Positions 1 to 6,643 of a stretch of DNA of 13,215 nucleotides are shown piece by piece; within the stretch, counting starts at the first letter, position 1, and the number at the start of each line of letters is the position of its first letter. A program made the translations under genes and the position numbers. Where the stretch lies: positions 1 through 13,215 of the forward strand of contig JAADDT010000007.1 in NCBI GenBank assembly GCA_013153765.1, in the 5' to 3' direction. Source of the stretch: Aquificota bacterium (lineage in GTDB: Bacteria; Aquificota; Aquificia; Aquificales; Hydrogenothermaceae). Under the pieces are notes generated by a model, which saw only the letters and a list, made by a program, of their open reading frames with translations, made no database searches and had not been told where the DNA came from.

Positions 1-498
1 AGAGGAGCAAAAATATACGCTGAAGTAGTAGGATACGGAATGACAGGAGACGCACACCACATTACCGCACCCTGTTCCGATGCTGACGGGGCAGTTAGAG
101 TTATGGAAATGGCACTGAAGGACGGAAAGATAAAACCTGAAGAAGTGGACTACATAAACGCACACGGCACCTCAACACCACTTAACGATATGGTGGAAAC
201 GCTGGGAATAAAAAAGGTTTTCGGAGACCACGCCTACAGGCTGAAAATCAGTTCCATAAAATCAATGATAGGACACCTGCTTGGGGCGGCAGGGGCAGTT
301 GAGGCGGTATCAACGGTAAAAACGATAGAAACGGGCATTATCCCGCCTACCATAAACTACGAACATCCTGACCCTAACTGTGATCTGGACTACACCCCTA
401 ACAGGGCTGTGGAAATGGAAGTAAAAACGGCAATATCAAACTCGTTCGGTTTCGGCGGTACCAATGCCTGTTTAGCTTTCAAAGCCTATGAACCGTAG
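1..498 (+). CDS. fabF: 3-oxoacyl-ACP synthase II (KAS II), C-terminal part, 5' end outside window
   Basis: The reading frame is already open at base 1 and runs to TAG at 496-498, giving the last 165 residues of a condensing enzyme of about 410. It elongates acyl-ACP with malonyl-ACP in cytosolic type II fatty-acid synthesis. Visible family motifs are [11 protein letters not shown] (first catalytic His at window residue 55, bases 163-165), the [12 protein letters not shown] segment with the second catalytic His, and the C-terminal [14 protein letters not shown] glycine-rich loop. The active-site Cys lies upstream of the window. The ATG at 40 is internal, because family-typical sequence precedes it. 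Its last codons overlap the start of rnc by 11 bp, so the two are probably co-transcribed and translationally coupled; an acpP-fabF-rnc order is common in bacteria. FabB is the other possible name, but the gene context favours FabF. Confidence 0.95.
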   Translation, partial: RGAKIYAEVVGYGMTGDAHHITAPCSDADGAVRVMEMALKDGKIKPEEVDYINAHGTSTPLNDMVETLGIKKVFGDHAYRLKISSIKSMIGHLLGAAGAVEAVSTVKTIETGIIPPTINYEHPDPNCDLDYTPNRAVEMEVKTAISNSFGFGGTNACLAFKAYEP

Positions 499-1228
499 AA
501 TAGACAGGGAATTTTTAGATAGGATAAGGGCACTTGAGGAAAGGATAGGCTACACCTTTAAAGACAAAACCCTACCGCTTACCGCACTTACCCACCGTTC
601 ATTTGCGGTTGAATACCACAAAAAAATACCTGACTACGAAGTTCTTGAGTTTTTAGGTGATGCCGTTCTATCCCTGATAGTCAGTGAAATACTGATAAAA
701 ACCTTTCCCAAAGCAAGGGAAGGTGAGCTTTCACAGATAAGGTCAGCCGTCATAAGCGAAGCTTACCTGTCAAAGCTGGCAAGGATAATAAATCTGGGAG
801 AGCTTGTTCTTTTAAGCAAGGGAGAGATAGCACAGAAAGGCATGGAAAGGGAAAGCCTGCTGTGTGATGTTTTTGAGGCTGTTTTCGGAGCGGTTTACGT
901 GGACTGTGGCTACATGATAGACCCGCCGAGGCAGATTTTCAACAGGCTTTTTAAAGACCAGCTTATAAAAGACATAAAAAGCGGGAACATTCCACGGGAC
1001 TACAAGTCCCTCCTCCAGATACTTACACAGAAGGTTTTCGGCAAAACGCCAAAATACAGAGTGATAACCACGGAAGGTCCCGAACACGACAAAACCTTCA
1101 CGGTAGAGTGTGTTATAGAAGGCGTTAGAACAACAGGTACCGGCAAGTCAAAGAAGGAAGCGGAAAGCATAGCGGCTAAAGAGGCTTACATAAAGCTTTC
1201 TGAAGATGAAAGCACTACTTCCGGTTAG
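488..1228 (+). CDS. rnc: Ribonuclease III
   Basis: This 246-residue protein has the normal length of bacterial RNase III, a cytosolic dimeric endonuclease that cuts double-stranded RNA in rRNA precursors and structured mRNAs. The N-terminal RNase III domain covers about residues 13-160. The signature LEFLGDAVL lies at 53-61, with acidic residues E54 and D58, and the second metal-binding pair is D127 and E130 in [12 protein letters not shown]. All four acidic residues of the active site are present. The C-terminal double-stranded RNA-binding domain (about 170-240) ends in the typical alpha-beta-beta-beta-alpha pattern with [10 protein letters not shown]. The ATG start lies inside the end of fabF, which implies coupling. 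Its last 14 bp overlap the tail of the convergent glycosyltransferase gene. Confidence 0.96.
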   Translation: MNRRIDREFLDRIRALEERIGYTFKDKTLPLTALTHRSFAVEYHKKIPDYEVLEFLGDAVLSLIVSEILIKTFPKAREGELSQIRSAVISEAYLSKLARIINLGELVLLSKGEIAQKGMERESLLCDVFEAVFGAVYVDCGYMIDPPRQIFNRLFKDQLIKDIKSGNIPRDYKSLLQILTQKVFGKTPKYRVITTEGPEHDKTFTVECVIEGVRTTGTGKSKKEAESIAAKEAYIKLSEDESTTSG

Positions 1229-2780
1229 ACAGCAGGGCTGACACCTTGTTTTCAAACAGGTCTTTAACGACCTTCAGCAGGTAAGCGTTTTCCACACCTT
1301 CAAAATCCTTCAAATACCTTTTTCTGGTAAGGACGTAAACCCTCTCCTCCCTTGAGAAAAACGGCTTTATCCCGTCTTTTTTCAGCGGTTTTATCTCCTT
1401 CCTTAAATAAAAAACGAAAGCCGGATTAAAGCTTTTGTAATACCGCACCGGACTTTCCCTGTGGATTAAGGGAAGCATCTGTTGAACAGGATTTCTTCCG
1501 TCCACAGGCGGGAAAACCACGTAAAAAAACAGGAAGGACATCAGGACGGAGGAGATTGAAAGGGATGTGATAAACATCTCAAACTGTCTCCTTACAAGGA
1601 AAAACAGACCTGCCAGACCGCCTATAGTAAGGAGGAAAAACCAGAAAGAAAGGTGTGCAAGGTCTGAAACGGCAGGTTCGTTTTTAAGGGCGTAATAAAG
1701 ACCTGCCACCACGACGACAGTCAGCAAAACGTAAAAAACAACGCTGGCATAAAGACCCTTCAGCGAAGACAGGTTTATGCGGGAAAGGTAGTAAGCCAGC
1801 ACCAACGCCAGCGGAGGATAGGCAGGAACGGTATAGTTAGGTAGCTTCGTCTTTGAAACGGCAAAAAACAGCACGTAAACCCCTGCAAAAACCAGCAGGA
1901 AAAGGATTTCCCGCCTGTACTTTTCCCTCCAAGCGTTTTTCAAAGCCTGAAGTATAAAAACGGAAAAGGGCAGAAGTCCGGCAAACACGAAAAGGAAGGT
2001 GATCAAAAATATACCCCCGTGTCCCTCCATAGGTTGGGAAAACCTGTGTATGTTGTGTTTAAACAGGAACTCGTAAACCCACCTGCCGTCCGTCTTTATG
2101 TAAACAGCCACGTACCAAGGCAGTGAGACCATAGCGGTAATCAACAAACCTGTAAAGGGCTTTATAAACCTTAAACCGTCCCTGCTTAAGCTGTTTGACA
2201 GGAACAGGTAAAGGAATACTATACCCATCGGCAGAACGACCGCCACAGGACCCTTCGTCAAAACCCCAAGACCCATAAACAGGTAAAACAGGTATATAAA
2301 AAGCCTTTTCCTTTCCACAAAACCGTAAAAAAAGGAGAACAGTCCGCCGTTTATCCAGAAAATCAGGTAAGGATCGGGAACAGCCATATGGAACTGGATA
2401 GATAAGTGGAGGGAGGAAACCAGCACTATAAAAGACAGAAAAGCGGTCTTCTCACCGAAATACCGCCGTCCGAAAAGGAAGGTTGTCAGAACGGTAAAAG
2501 CACCGAAAAGGGAGGAAAAGAAGCGGGCTGAAAACTCGTTAACACCAAACAGGCTGTAGCCTAACATCATAAAGTAGTAGTGTAGAGGCGGTTTGTCCGT
2601 CCTGAGCTGGTAATTGAAAGTGGGAACGATAAGGTCTTTCCTTTCAAGCATCTCCCTTGCACACTCCGCATTCTTAGCCTCGTCAAGGGAGTATATGGAT
2701 AATCCGCCTATGTTTGCGGAAAACACCAGAAAAGCCGATATGAATACAAATGCGGAAAGGAGAAAAGAGCCTCTTAGCAA
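1215..2780 (-). CDS. ArnT/PMT-family membrane glycosyltransferase (GT-C fold)
   Basis: This 521-residue integral membrane protein has about ten to twelve hydrophobic segments, and the end of the protein (from about residue 430) is soluble and basic. The first external loop carries SLDEAKNAECAREML (D33/E34, the acidic pair typical of the family) and RTDKPPLHYY (60-69), followed by LFGVNEFSARFFSSLFG. These match the PMT_2/ArnT superfamily, which transfers a sugar from a polyprenyl-phosphate carrier to lipid A, another envelope glycolipid or protein on the outer face of the inner membrane. Substrate and acceptor cannot be read from the sequence. The start is TTG at 2780-2778: an in-frame TAA lies a few codons upstream, no ATG or GTG lies between, and GGGAG is positioned upstream on the minus strand. 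It stands alone, convergent with rnc and divergent from the nickel genes. Confidence 0.82.
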   Translation of the reverse strand: MLRGSFLLSAFVFISAFLVFSANIGGLSIYSLDEAKNAECAREMLERKDLIVPTFNYQLRTDKPPLHYYFMMLGYSLFGVNEFSARFFSSLFGAFTVLTTFLFGRRYFGEKTAFLSFIVLVSSLHLSIQFHMAVPDPYLIFWINGGLFSFFYGFVERKRLFIYLFYLFMGLGVLTKGPVAVVLPMGIVFLYLFLSNSLSRDGLRFIKPFTGLLITAMVSLPWYVAVYIKTDGRWVYEFLFKHNIHRFSQPMEGHGGIFLITFLFVFAGLLPFSVFILQALKNAWREKYRREILFLLVFAGVYVLFFAVSKTKLPNYTVPAYPPLALVLAYYLSRINLSSLKGLYASVVFYVLLTVVVVAGLYYALKNEPAVSDLAHLSFWFFLLTIGGLAGLFFLVRRQFEMFITSLSISSVLMSFLFFYVVFPPVDGRNPVQQMLPLIHRESPVRYYKSFNPAFVFYLRKEIKPLKKDGIKPFFSREERVYVLTRKRYLKDFEGVENAYLLKVVKDLFENKVSALLSNRK

Positions 2781-2838
2781 CCGAAAAACTCCCGAAAACT
2801 GGTTTTAACTTATTTTATCAGCTTTTTTTGAAAAACAG

Positions 2839-2866
2839 TTGAAAATGGATAAAATTCATTTAAAAT
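2839..2866 (+). promoter_or_regulatory. Candidate sigma-70 promoter of the nikLMQ operon
   Basis: In the 127-bp AT-rich gap between the divergent glycosyltransferase and nikL, TTGAAA (2839-2844) and TAAAAT (2861-2866) are 16 bp apart, which fits a sigma-70-type promoter. The expected transcript start near 2873 leaves a leader of about 35 nt with AAGGA before the nikL ATG. Since A+T is high throughout, alternative -10 choices such as TAATAT at 2866-2871 exist. The same gap must also hold the minus-strand promoter of the glycosyltransferase, which I could not place. Confidence 0.45.
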
Positions 2867-2867
2867 A

Positions 2868-2894
2868 ATATTACGAATTTTGGAAAAGTAATAC
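2868..2894. promoter_or_regulatory. Candidate NikR operator at the nikL promoter
   Basis: An inverted repeat ATATTAC-N13-GTAATAC (six of seven positions symmetric) straddles the predicted transcript start and lies just before the ribosome binding site. Its geometry resembles NikR half-sites described for some bacteria (GTGTTAC-like, spaced 13-14 bp), and nikR itself is encoded about 2.5 kb downstream in the same cluster. A second overlapping dyad, AAAATTC-N17-GAATTTT at 2851-2881, covers the -10. Which of them, if either, binds NikR is inference. Confidence 0.4.
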
Positions 2895-2907
2895 TGAAGG
2901 AAAGGCG

Positions 2908-3333
2908 ATGGCTTTACGGTTAGTAGCGTTGCTTACGGCGTTGCTTTCCACCGCATACGGACACGGTCTTCAGGTTCAGGTAAAACAGGATAGGGCGGTG
3001 GTAATCCATATAAAATACGAGGAAGGTCAGCCTTTCTCGTTCAAGGAATACACCATTTACCACTCACAGGAGCCGGAAAAACCCTTTGCCGTCGGCAAGA
3101 CGGACAGGTACGGCAGAGTATCCTTCCTTCCTGACAGGGCAGGAAAGTGGATACTTAAAGCCTTCGGCGAGGACGGACACGGCGTAGTGAAAGAGATAAA
3201 CATAGACGGTAGTATGATAGGAACACAGGCATCGGGACAGGACAGGCTTTTAAAAGTCCTTACCGGCGTGGCTGTTATTATTGGATTTTTTGGAGCAGTA
3301 GGAATACTAAGAAAAAAAAGATGGGCATTATAG
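2908..3333 (+). CDS. nikL: NikL-like auxiliary protein of the nickel ECF transporter
   Basis: This 141-residue protein has an N-terminal hydrophobic signal or anchor (residues 2-17), an extracytoplasmic beta-rich region (about 20-105) and a single C-terminal membrane helix (about 115-134) followed by RKKRW, which places the tail in the cytoplasm. The TDRYGRVSFLP and DGHG segments resemble carboxypeptidase-regulatory-like beta-sandwich domains found in NikK/NikL accessory proteins. The gene sits 27 bp upstream of nikM, the usual place for the small extra subunits (NikL, NikN, CbiN) that Group I nickel/cobalt transporters need. If a signal peptidase cuts after A-Y-G (16-18), the mature protein starts with His19. 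The family assignment comes from topology and context more than from a strong motif; a CbiN/NikN analogue is the main alternative. The ATG is preceded by AAGGA at a fitting distance. Confidence 0.6.
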   Translation: MALRLVALLTALLSTAYGHGLQVQVKQDRAVVIHIKYEEGQPFSFKEYTIYHSQEPEKPFAVGKTDRYGRVSFLPDRAGKWILKAFGEDGHGVVKEINIDGSMIGTQASGQDRLLKVLTGVAVIIGFFGAVGILRKKRWAL

Positions 3334-3360
3334 GACGGGACACATTAGAGCAGGACGGAT

Positions 3361-4002
3361 ATGCACATACCGGACGGTTTTATTTCTCCTAAAGCTTACG
3401 TACCGGCTTACGTGATAGCCGGCGGGCTGTGGATATACGGATTTAAACAGCTAAAGAGCAGGCTTGACGAAAAAACACTGCCGTTTATTGCTGTCATTAC
3501 GGCGTTTTCCTTTGCTGTTTCACTCCTTGCAGTACCACTGCCGGGAGGCACTTCAGGACACCCTGTCGGCGTCGGTATGCTGTCCGTAATATTCGGATAC
3601 TGGATTGCGTTCATCTCCCTTTCCCTTGTCTTTTTCCTTCAGGCAGTCCTGCTTGGGGACGGCGGCATAACCACACTTCCGATAAACGCACTTTCAATGG
3701 GATTTGCAGGGGGACTTACAGCACACATCGTTTACAGGCTTACAAGAAGGATTAACGAAAGGATAGGTCTATTCATTGCAGGCTGGTTTTCCGTGGTAGT
3801 AGCGTCGCTTATAGTTGCGTTCATTTTAGGGATACAGCCTGTAATAGACCACTCTCCGGACGGGAAGCCACTTTTCTTCCCGTTCGGGCTTGAAATAACC
3901 CTGCCTGCGGTGGTAATACCCCATACCCTTATAGGGATTATAGAAGGGATAATGACCGTAATAGGTGTTGAGGCTTACAGGAGTTTAAAGGTTGAGGGAT
4001 AG
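3361..4002 (+). CDS. nikM: Nickel-specific ECF transporter S component NikM
   Basis: NikM is the membrane subunit (213 residues, about seven helices) that binds Ni2+ at the outer face of the inner membrane. The N-terminus is MHIPDGF, the hallmark of NikM/CbiM, where the amino group of Met1 and His2 coordinate the metal. A third ligand His is found at residue 67 in PGGTSGHPVGVG, the same number as in the studied thermophile NikM. These residues make metal transport firm. Nickel rather than cobalt is inferred from the MHIPDG start and from nikR, hypB and hydrogenase next door. AGGA lies 5 nt before the ATG. The start must be exact, because Met1-His2 is part of the site. The end overlaps nikQ by 11 bp. 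Confidence 0.93.
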   Translation: MHIPDGFISPKAYVPAYVIAGGLWIYGFKQLKSRLDEKTLPFIAVITAFSFAVSLLAVPLPGGTSGHPVGVGMLSVIFGYWIAFISLSLVFFLQAVLLGDGGITTLPINALSMGFAGGLTAHIVYRLTRRINERIGLFIAGWFSVVVASLIVAFILGIQPVIDHSPDGKPLFFPFGLEITLPAVVIPHTLIGIIEGIMTVIGVEAYRSLKVEG

Positions 4003-4531
4003 GATAACCGCACTGGCTTACTTAACGGTTATGGTTATGCTTACGGCTGTCCATCAGGTAGAGTTCTACCTTGCGGTGCTGTTCATTACTGCCTTGCTGA
4101 GCGGTAAGGAGTTTTTCAGGCTTATGAAAAGGAGCGTATCGGCTGTTTTACTGTTCAGCACGGCAGTAAACCTGTCCTATCTGGCTGTGCACGGACTTGA
4201 CTGGCACTACCTTCTCCTGCTTAACCTCCGTGTTATTGATATGACCTTCCTGACACTGCTGTTCATAAGTAAGGTAAACCTGTTCAGGCTTTTGGGATTT
4301 TCAAAATCCCTCACGTACCTGCTGGTTGTGTCTTACAGCCAGATATTACTTTTCAGAAAGTACTACGGCGAGCTTACAATGGCACTTAAAAGCAGGAGCA
4401 TAAAAAAACCGACCCTGAAGGAGCGTATAAACTTCCTCAGGTCAGCAACGGGCTTTTTCATAAGAAAATCTGTTGAAAACAGTCAGGAAATATCCCTTGC
4501 GATGAAATCACGAGGTTTTTTCCTTACTTAA
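3992..4531 (+). CDS. nikQ: Energy-coupling transmembrane T component NikQ (CbiQ/EcfT family)
   Basis: NikQ links the ATPase to NikM in the nickel ECF transporter. The 179 residues contain several hydrophobic helices up to about residue 122, then an amphipathic cytoplasmic region with two copies of the EcfT coupling motif, ALKSRS (131-136) and AMKSRG (170-175), whose central Arg contacts the ATPase. The start is a TTG at 3992, chosen because AGGAG lies 8 nt upstream inside nikM; the next ATGs (codons 14 and 16) lack such a site and would remove part of the first helix. Most CbiQ/NikQ proteins are longer (around 220-260 residues), so this one is compact: it stops four residues after the second motif. 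An intrinsic terminator follows. Confidence 0.86.
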   Translation: MRDRITALAYLTVMVMLTAVHQVEFYLAVLFITALLSGKEFFRLMKRSVSAVLLFSTAVNLSYLAVHGLDWHYLLLLNLRVIDMTFLTLLFISKVNLFRLLGFSKSLTYLLVVSYSQILLFRKYYGELTMALKSRSIKKPTLKERINFLRSATGFFIRKSVENSQEISLAMKSRGFFLT

Positions 4532-4576
4532 CACCCCTCTACCACCTACTTCTCTCCCCCCTCCCCCCTCGTAAAT

Positions 4577-4605
4577 CCCCCCGCAACGGGGGGCTTTTTT
4601 GTTTT
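4577..4605 (+). terminator. Intrinsic terminator after nikQ
   Basis: A perfect 7-bp G+C stem, CCCCCCG (4577-4583) with CGGGGGG (4587-4593) and a 3-nt CAA loop, is followed by CTTTTTTGTTTT. The 45 bp upstream (4532-4576) are C-rich and almost free of G, with two further C6 runs (4556-4561, 4563-4568). It separates nikLMQ from nikO, so the ATPase gene is probably transcribed mainly from its own promoter, with read-through possible. Confidence 0.88.
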
Positions 4606-4607
4606 AA

Positions 4608-4616
4608 TGTTATAAT
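4608..4616 (+). promoter_or_regulatory. Extended -10 promoter of nikO (leaderless start)
   Basis: TGTTATAAT at 4608-4616 is a perfect extended -10 element (TGn-TATAAT). No -35 can be seen, as the matching position falls in the G-run of the terminator stem. Transcription would start around 4622-4624, on or next to the nikO ATG at 4624, so the mRNA would have no leader and no ribosome binding site. Confidence 0.62.
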
Positions 4617-4623
4617 TTTGGTT

Positions 4624-5358
4624 ATGGTAGAGCTGAACAACGTCTCCTTTTATTATAAAGAAAAAAAAGCTATTGAAAACATTACCTTTTCTGTCAATCG
4701 GGGGGAAAAGGTAGTGATATTAGGGATAAACGGCAGTGGTAAATCCACCCTTTTGAAGATTGTAGACGGTCTCATATTCCCTCAGGAAGGCACTTACAGG
4801 TATAAGGGGGAGGAAATTACGGAAAAAAAGCTGAAGGACCCGGAATTTAACAAAAAGTTCAGAAAAGAAGTGGTGATGCTTTTCCAAAATCCGGACACTA
4901 TGATATTTAACCCGACGGTTTTTGACGAGATAGCCTTCAGCCTTAGACAGCTTGAGATACAAGACGTGGAAGAAAAAGTTCACTACTGGGCTGAAAAGCT
5001 GGGCATATCCCACCTGCTTGACAGGTCTCCCTTCCAGCTGAGCGGTGGTGAAAAACAGAAGGTATGCCTCGCATCACTGCTTTCAATAGAGCCTGAGCTA
5101 CTACTACTTGACGAACCTGTGGTAAACCTTGACCCCCGCTCCGCATGGTGGCTTATAGACTTTTTAAAAGGGCTTGACATAACAATAATAACAACAACCC
5201 ACAACCTTGACCTTTCGGTTGAGCTGGGCAGTAGAGGGCTTCTCCTTTCGGAAGACCACCGCCTCATATACGACGGTTCGTTAAAAGAGCTTATTGCCGA
5301 CAGGGAAAAACTCCTTCAGGCTAACCTGATATACCCTAAAACCTGTTTAGGAGGTTAA
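4624..5358 (+). CDS. nikO: Nickel ECF transporter ATP-binding protein NikO
   Basis: NikO is the cytosolic ABC ATPase (244 residues) that powers nickel uptake with NikM and NikQ. All motifs are present: Walker [10 protein letters not shown] (34-42), Q-loop FQNPD (Q88), signature LSGGEKQ (139-145), Walker B LLLLDEP with D163/E164, D-loop NLDP, and the switch His193 in TTTHN. FQNPD followed by TMIF is typical of CbiO/EcfA proteins. I chose ATG 4624; an in-frame TTG at 4618 would add two residues, but it lies between the -10 and the expected transcript start, and neither start has a ribosome binding site. nikR begins 2 nt after the stop, so the two are co-transcribed. Only one ATPase gene is seen, so a homodimer is likely, as in other NikO/CbiO systems. 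Confidence 0.93.
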   Translation: MVELNNVSFYYKEKKAIENITFSVNRGEKVVILGINGSGKSTLLKIVDGLIFPQEGTYRYKGEEITEKKLKDPEFNKKFRKEVVMLFQNPDTMIFNPTVFDEIAFSLRQLEIQDVEEKVHYWAEKLGISHLLDRSPFQLSGGEKQKVCLASLLSIEPELLLLDEPVVNLDPRSAWWLIDFLKGLDITIITTTHNLDLSVELGSRGLLLSEDHRLIYDGSLKELIADREKLLQANLIYPKTCLGG

Positions 5359-5360
5359 CG

Positions 5361-5777
5361 ATGGGGGGAAAGATGGTAAGGCTGTGTATTACCGTCCCTG
5401 AAGAACTCCTTAAATTCCTTGACGAAAAGGTGGTAAAAAAGGGCTACCCTTCCCGTTCCGAGTTTATACGGGATTTAATAAGGGAAGTGGCAGTGGAAGA
5501 AAAGTGGAAAAACCAAAAAGGGGAAGTTGTAGGCGTCCTTACAGTCATATACGACCACCACCAAAGGGAGCTTACCCAAAAGATGATAGAAATACAGCAC
5601 AGCAAATACGTGAATATACTGTGTACAAACCACGTCCACCTTGACCACCACAACTGCCTTGAAACCATAATAATAAAGGGCAGTCCTGCAGAAATAGAAA
5701 GTATTGCGGTAAAAATAGCCGGACTGAAGGGCGTAAAGTTCGCAAAACTTACCAGAACAGCAAAGGTAGAAATATGA
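5361..5777 (+). CDS. nikR: Nickel-responsive transcriptional regulator NikR
   Basis: NikR (138 residues) is a tetrameric repressor that binds DNA when loaded with Ni2+. The N-terminal ribbon-helix-helix domain is residues 5-46 ([17 protein letters not shown], then [13 protein letters not shown]). The C-terminal ACT-like domain holds the full square-planar nickel site: His80 from one chain with His91, His93 and Cys99 of the other, in [12 protein letters not shown]. The spacing is identical to the studied enterobacterial protein (76/87/89/95) shifted by four. AGGAGG stands 6 nt before the ATG. Being encoded inside the transporter cluster and directly before hypB, it probably controls nikLMQ, nikO-nikR itself, and possibly hydrogenase genes. 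The likely operators are the dyads listed at 2868-2894 and 10423-10450. Confidence 0.96.
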   Translation: MGGKMVRLCITVPEELLKFLDEKVVKKGYPSRSEFIRDLIREVAVEEKWKNQKGEVVGVLTVIYDHHQRELTQKMIEIQHSKYVNILCTNHVHLDHHNCLETIIIKGSPAEIESIAVKIAGLKGVKFAKLTRTAKVEI

Positions 5778-5780
5778 AAA

Positions 5781-5817
5781 CTCCTGCTGTATCTTAATTA
5801 GTACAAACCGGCAGGAG
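5781..5817 (+). promoter_or_regulatory. Hairpin that can mask the hypB ribosome binding site
   Basis: CTCCTGC at 5781-5787 is the exact reverse complement of GCAGGAG at 5811-5817, which contains most of the hypB AGGAGG (5813-5818). An inner 4-bp stem TGTA (5788-5791) with TACA (5802-5805) stacks directly on the 5' arm, leaving a 10-nt loop and a 5-nt bulge. It fills nearly the whole 46-nt gap after nikR. No U-run follows, so it is not a terminator; translational control of hypB is the inference. Confidence 0.5.
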
Positions 5818-5823
5818 GCAGTA

Positions 5824-6561
5824 ATGTGTAAGGACTGTGGCTGTTCAATCACCGACCACCACCACAAGGAAAATCCGGCTTTAAAGGACAGGAAAACCGT
5901 ATCTGTAATAACGAAAATACTGGACAGAAACGACAGACAGGCTGAAAGCAACAGGGCACACTTTGACAGCCACGGCATACTTGCCGTAAACCTGATGAGT
6001 TCACCCGGGGCAGGGAAAACAACACTCCTTGAGAAAACAATAGACCTTCTGCCTGAAGGGATAAAGATAGGCGTGATAGAAGGGGATTTGGAAACAAACA
6101 GAGATGCGGAAAGGATAAGGGCAAAGGGCGTTCCCGCTTACCAGATAACCACCGGACAAGCCTGCCACCTTGATGCCTTTATGGTTCATCAAGGGATACA
6201 CCACCTTCCCCTTTCCCAGCTTGACATCGTTTTCGTTGAAAACGTCGGAAATCTGGTCTGTCCCGCCTCCTACGACATAGGGACACACATTAACGTGGTT
6301 CTCCTTTCCGTCCCTGAAGGGGACGACAAACCTGCCAAATATCCGGTAATGTTCAGGTCTGCCGACCTTCTGCTGATAACAAAGACCGACCTGCTTCCCT
6401 ATTTTGACTTTTCCGTTGAAAAGGCTGTGGAGGAGGCAAGGAGGCTTAACCCGAAGGTTGACGTTCTAACCGTCTCCACAAAAACAGGTGAAGGTATGGA
6501 AGACTGGATAAAATACCTCCAGCTAAAGTCCGCACTCAGAAAAACCTCCGTCAGCAGATAA
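5824..6561 (+). CDS. hypB: Hydrogenase nickel incorporation GTPase HypB
   Basis: HypB (245 residues) is the cytosolic GTPase that, with HypA, delivers Ni2+ into the hydrogenase large subunit. The N-terminus MCKDCGC carries the CxxCGC high-affinity metal motif found in some HypB proteins, followed by only three His, so it lacks the long His store seen in others. The G domain has the P-loop SSPGAGKTT (G62-T67 core), EGDLETNRDAERI, and TKTD as the base-recognition motif. The second, GTPase-domain metal site is complete: C114-H115 in GQACHLDA and C146 in NLVCPA, with the usual 32-residue separation. AGGAGG lies 5 nt before the ATG. No hypA is in the window. It bridges the nickel uptake genes and the hydrogenase genes. 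Confidence 0.96.
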   Translation: MCKDCGCSITDHHHKENPALKDRKTVSVITKILDRNDRQAESNRAHFDSHGILAVNLMSSPGAGKTTLLEKTIDLLPEGIKIGVIEGDLETNRDAERIRAKGVPAYQITTGQACHLDAFMVHQGIHHLPLSQLDIVFVENVGNLVCPASYDIGTHINVVLLSVPEGDDKPAKYPVMFRSADLLLITKTDLLPYFDFSVEKAVEEARRLNPKVDVLTVSTKTGEGMEDWIKYLQLKSALRKTSVSR

Positions 6562-6601
6562 AATAACCCTTGTTTTTTAAAAATCAGCCATTAGACTTAT
6601 T

Positions 6602-6607
6602 TATAAA
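6602..6607 (+). promoter_or_regulatory. Weak candidate -10 of the hydrogenase operon
   Basis: The 82-bp gap between hypB and the small-subunit gene contains TATAAA at 6602-6607 in an AT-rich stretch, placed about 40 bp before the ATG. No convincing -35 is present at 16-18 bp upstream, and no -24/-12 (sigma-54) pattern was found. Transcription may simply continue from hypB, as no terminator is seen in this gap. Confidence 0.28.
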
Positions 6608-6643
6608 ACAGAGCCACACCACTTTTCCGTCAGGAGGGCTACT

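Noticed and set aside
2614..2808. Small plus-strand open frame at the 5' end of the glycosyltransferase gene
   Set aside because: No ribosome binding site, fully antisense to the conserved N-terminal part of the glycosyltransferase.
4618..4626. TTG at 4618 as the nikO start
   Set aside because: It precedes the expected transcript start set by the extended -10, has no ribosome binding site, and adds only two residues before an ATG that fits the family start.
5781..5817. The nikR-hypB hairpin as an intrinsic terminator
   Set aside because: No U-run follows the 3' arm; the arm is the ribosome binding site of hypB.
5475..5978. Minus-strand open frame of 167 codons across nikR and the start of hypB
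   Set aside because: It lies opposite nikR and hypB, both with complete metal-site motifs and strong ribosome binding sites. Its protein is a Cys/Phe/Trp-rich mixture caused by His-codon runs on the other strand, with no domain pattern.
6562..6643. Sigma-54 promoter for the hydrogenase operon
   Set aside because: Hydrogenase operons often use sigma-54, so I looked for GG-N10-GC at -24/-12, but no convincing match is in the gap.
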